In this document: piece by piece, positions 6,195 to 8,254 of the stretch
Position numbering within the stretch: the stretch's first letter is position 1
Layout: each line of letters starts with the position of its first letter
Source of the DNA: Methanomicrobiales archaeon
GTDB taxonomy: Archaea > Halobacteriota > Syntropharchaeia > Alkanophagales > Methanospirareceae
Length of the DNA: 8,254 nt
Direction: 5' to 3'
Assembly: GCA_003160755.1 (NCBI GenBank)
Contig: QEXZ01000071.1
Span: forward strand, 1-8,254
Position numbers and translations under genes: made by a program
The notes under the pieces: generated by a model
Seen by the model: only the letters and a program-made list of their open reading frames with translations
Told to the model about the DNA's origin: nothing
Database searches by the model: none

Positions 6195-6968
6195 TTATTT
6201 CACTATCCCCTTCTTCCATTTAAATAATTTATCCTCTACAAAATGCCGGAATAAGCGGTCTAAGCATAGCGCTACCAGCCCTAAAACAAGCATGTACGCC
6301 ACCACGTAGTCCATCTGATGTAAAAAATAAAATTTCTGGAATAGTCGGAAGCCAAGTCCACTATCGCTAACTCCAAACATTTCCGCTGCGACTACACACA
6401 TCCATCCCACTCCCATTCCAACTCGAGTGCCTGTTGCAACCGAAGGAAGCGCATAGGGAAAAGCAACATATTTTATCTGCTTTTTATCTCCTATGCATCC
6501 TAACACTTTACCCGTCTCTACCAATACCTTTGGCACATCGCGAAATCCAGTATAGCTGTCAATTAAGATTGGGAAAAATGCACCGATGAATATGATAAAT
6601 CCCGCGGCATAGTGCGTCAGATGGAACCAGATCATTGCAATGGGTATCCAAGCGAGAGGAGGTATTGGTCTCAGAATTTCAATGATTGGGTCAATAGCTT
6701 TGAATATGCTCTTGGACCACCCCATACCAATTGCCAGAGGAAGTGCTACAGCAAAAGCCAATCCCAGCCCTATGCCAAAGTGAAGGAGACTTACCAGTAT
6801 ATCAGGAATCAAAACTTCCCTGAGGACATAAATGGAAAAAATAACGGCTGAGAAGCGTGGCAAAAATAACGGATTTTTTATCACGTATCCCGCCGTAAAC
6901 TCCCAGAGGAGGAGGACTGCGATTAGAGGAACTAACCACAGCCATTTTTCTTTTGCTGGCAGCTTCAT
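6195..6968 (-). CDS. ABC importer permease, SsuC/TauC type
   Basis: The 257-residue membrane subunit of the same importer, with about six hydrophobic segments, the first at 10-30. RPIPPLAWIPIAMIWF (100-115) is a hallmark of the SsuC/TauC/NrtB permeases. The EAA loop that contacts the ATPase is at about 151-190: ETGKVLGCIGDKKQIKYVAFPYALPS, with the conserved central glycine followed by GTRVGMGVGW. The first residues of the loop read ETGKVLG rather than the common EAARTLG. The start ATG overlaps the binding-protein stop as ATGA (6968-6965), and its stop is one base from the ATPase start. These tight junctions show a single translation-coupled operon. Confidence 0.94.
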   Translation of the reverse strand: MKLPAKEKWLWLVPLIAVLLLWEFTAGYVIKNPLFLPRFSAVIFSIYVLREVLIPDILVSLLHFGIGLGLAFAVALPLAIGMGWSKSIFKAIDPIIEILRPIPPLAWIPIAMIWFHLTHYAAGFIIFIGAFFPILIDSYTGFRDVPKVLVETGKVLGCIGDKKQIKYVAFPYALPSVATGTRVGMGVGWMCVVAAEMFGVSDSGLGFRLFQKFYFLHQMDYVVAYMLVLGLVALCLDRLFRHFVEDKLFKWKKGIVK

Positions 6969-7984
6969 CTTTCCCTCGTTACCTCGTCATAGAAACTGGT
7001 ATCAAAGATGTCTCCTTTTTCAAGCACTTTAATCCCCATGCCTTCATACCTCTCTCTATTTAGTTCGTAGATTACTTTCGCGTATTCGATGCCCGATTCC
7101 ACCTCAAGTTGTGGGTCATGAATCCATTGCATATCTGTTGCATCTATCGAGTGCTTTATCGTTGATACATTTGCATTTTCCCATTTTGCATAAATCTCTG
7201 CCGCTTCTTCAGGGTGCTCTATTTCGTATTCTGTGGCACGTATATGCGTTTTTATTATCTGCCTAAGCATCTCCGGGTGTTCCTTAATCATTTCCCCACT
7301 CGCAGCCAAGCAGCAGCATGCGTGGTCTGGCCACATCGAACCCGACCATTTAACAATTACTCCATTGCCTTCCTCTACGATTATTGTAGGTGTTGGACTA
7401 GGGAGAAAGACAGCATCCACGGTTTTAGCACCAATAGCAGTAGCAGCATCGCTCGGTCCCATTGCTTTTATATCTACATCCTCAGTCGGGTCTATCCCGT
7501 TATCTAAAAGCCATTTTGAAAGGATTGTATGCTGAATCGACCCTGGTGGAAAGGTGGCTATCGTCTTGCCTTTTAAAGAAAGAGGTCCTTCACGTTCATA
7601 TTCATCGGCGAACTCTGGGCGGATAACTATCGCGGACCCCTGCGTCTGGACGCCTGCAACTATCTTTGCATCTAAACCTTCGTACAGAGCAGCAATAGGT
7701 GGCGAAACTCCGACATACGCTACGTCTAGGTCCCCGGCAAGCATTGCATGCATCTCTGGAGGTCCTGAAGGGAATTCTTTCATTTCAACCTTTTCTATAC
7801 CAAATTGCGCCAGATCCTCTTCCCACCATCCCTTTTCGGATGCTAACATCGCTGCGATTTGATGTGTGCTTGGTTGATAGCCAATACGAATTGTAACGGG
7901 TTTGGCTATGAAATAAGCACTTATACCAATTACTATAACTGCAATTACTATCCCAGCTACTATAATAGCGGTTCTTTTTTCCAC
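6965..7984 (-). CDS. ABC importer substrate-binding protein, SsuA/TauA/NMT1-like
   Basis: A 339-residue extracytoplasmic receptor of the importer. The N-terminus has a short basic stretch, then one hydrophobic segment (6-27) with no lipobox cysteine, so it is probably held by an uncleaved or signal-peptidase-I-type anchor. The mature domain starts IRIGYQPSTHQIAAMLASEKGWW (32-54), typical of the family, followed by SGPPEMHAMLAGDLDVAYVGVSPPIAA (73-99), the region that contacts ligand in relatives, and LKGKTIATFPPGSIQHTI. The second lobe holds a Cys-Cys-Cys run at 223-225. The GTG at 7984-7982 is chosen because a perfect GGAGGTGA sits five bases before it; a GTG three codons earlier lies inside that site. 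Ligand is unknown: sulfonates, nitrate, taurine, or thiamine precursors are all used in this family. Confidence 0.93.
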   Translation of the reverse strand: MEKRTAIIVAGIVIAVIVIGISAYFIAKPVTIRIGYQPSTHQIAAMLASEKGWWEEDLAQFGIEKVEMKEFPSGPPEMHAMLAGDLDVAYVGVSPPIAALYEGLDAKIVAGVQTQGSAIVIRPEFADEYEREGPLSLKGKTIATFPPGSIQHTILSKWLLDNGIDPTEDVDIKAMGPSDAATAIGAKTVDAVFLPSPTPTIIVEEGNGVIVKWSGSMWPDHACCCLAASGEMIKEHPEMLRQIIKTHIRATEYEIEHPEEAAEIYAKWENANVSTIKHSIDATDMQWIHDPQLEVESGIEYAKVIYELNRERYEGMGIKVLEKGDIFDTSFYDEVTRER

Positions 7985-7989
7985 GTTAA

Positions 7990-7997
7990 TCACCTCC
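7990..7997 (-). promoter_or_regulatory. Ribosome binding site deciding the binding-protein start
   Basis: Minus strand GGAGGTGA, complementary to the 16S rRNA tail, with a five-base spacer TTAAC to GTG 7984. It includes the upstream in-frame GTG (7993-7991), which therefore cannot be the start. Confidence 0.85.
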
Positions 7998-8026
7998 TAA
8001 TTTTTTCCATCCTATACTATCAAACA

Positions 8027-8036
8027 TTTTTTTATA
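8027..8036 (-). promoter_or_regulatory. TATA box of the ABC importer operon
   Basis: Minus strand TATAAAAAAA, centred near 8032. A start about 25 bases on, near 8006, leaves a leader of about 20 bases that contains the GGAGGTGA. The preceding AGGATAATTATG may supply a BRE-like element. A 9-base ATAGTATAG lies between the box and the inferred start. Confidence 0.6.
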
Positions 8037-8118
8037 CATAATTATCCTTTAGCGTAAATCACTATTTAAACTTTTCTATTTTGTGCATTAAATTGTCCAA
8101 TTGTATAATATCGCCTGC

Positions 8119-8124
8119 AAAAAA
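8119..8124 (-). terminator. Short T-run after the right-edge gene
   Basis: Six T on the minus strand, within TATATTTTTTGC, about 45 bases after the stop at 8169. It could be a weak archaeal terminator for the upstream gene, separating it from the ABC operon promoter. Confidence 0.25.
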
Positions 8125-8168
8125 TATAGATAAGAGATAATTCTATACTATGTGAGACAGGAGTATCG

Positions 8169-8254
8169 CTAAAGCATAGCCTTCATAAATCTTCTCTTTA
8201 TTTGCTCTGGTGTCAATTTTATGTTCCCTACTGTTGGGCTCTGCCCCACGATGC
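8169..8254 (-). CDS. 3' end of an unidentified gene (partial)
   Basis: An open frame enters from the right edge and gives 27 residues ending IKLTPEQIKRRFMKAML before a TAG at 8171-8169. The codons (AGA, AAG, GAG, ATA) fit the neighbours and the orientation matches the other genes. Another minus-strand frame is also open here for about 36 codons, ending YALAILLSHIV at a stop near 8145. I favour the first because it ends before the AT-rich gap, but the stretch is too short to be sure and I do not recognise a family. Confidence 0.45.
   Translation of the reverse strand, partial: IVGQSPTVGNIKLTPEQIKRRFMKAML

Noticed and set aside
7985..7993. Earlier GTG start for the binding protein
   Set aside because: This GTG is part of the GGAGGTGA ribosome binding site; the next GTG has ideal spacing.
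8229..8246. GC-rich near-inverted repeat TTGGGCTCTGCCCCA as part of an insertion sequence end
   Set aside because: No transposase, second terminal repeat or target duplication is seen, and it lies within an open frame.

Overview
This window looks like a euryarchaeal chromosome segment, most likely from a methanogen or a related methane- or alkane-oxidising archaeon. Four things point there. Two tandem genes of the archaea-specific purine enzyme PurP are present. A small single-domain CfbA/CbiX-type chelatase is present, with the GHGS and G-x-HTxxDIP motifs. The tRNA-Leu has no encoded CCA. Promoters combine TATA-like boxes about 25 bases upstream of the inferred transcript start with GGAGGT-type ribosome binding sites. 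All protein genes lie on the minus strand; only the tRNA is on the plus strand.

Layout in transcription order (right to left): the 3' end of an unidentified gene (8254-8169); an ABC importer operon of binding protein, permease and ATPase (7984-5420) of the sulfonate/nitrate/taurine type; a TauE/SafE-family membrane protein (5361-4603); an MFS transporter (4575-3358); a DsrE-like small protein with its own promoter (3282-2830); the chelatase cfbA (2674-2240). The plus-strand tRNA-Leu(UAA) at 2119-2203 is convergent with cfbA and divergent from the last unit, two adjacent purP-family genes (2040-913, and 902 running off the left edge).

The purP pair is the most informative part. The downstream copy has the expected ATP-grasp nucleotide loop and other conserved PurP motifs. 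The upstream copy is intact and full length but has lost the glycine-rich loop and other conserved residues, so it is probably not a standard FAICAR synthetase.

The genes from 7984 to 2830 share a possible sulfur theme: a sulfonate-type importer, a TauE/SafE carrier and a DsrE-like sulfur-carrier fold, next to a sirohydrochlorin chelatase. This is inference from families and order. No desulfonating enzyme or sulfite reductase is in view, and the importer's ligand cannot be read from sequence. Part of the binding protein, a Cys-Cys-Cys run in the second lobe, is worth testing as a ligand-site feature. I see no CRISPR array, transposase, phage gene or clear new defence system. No gene-free stretch exceeds 300 bases.
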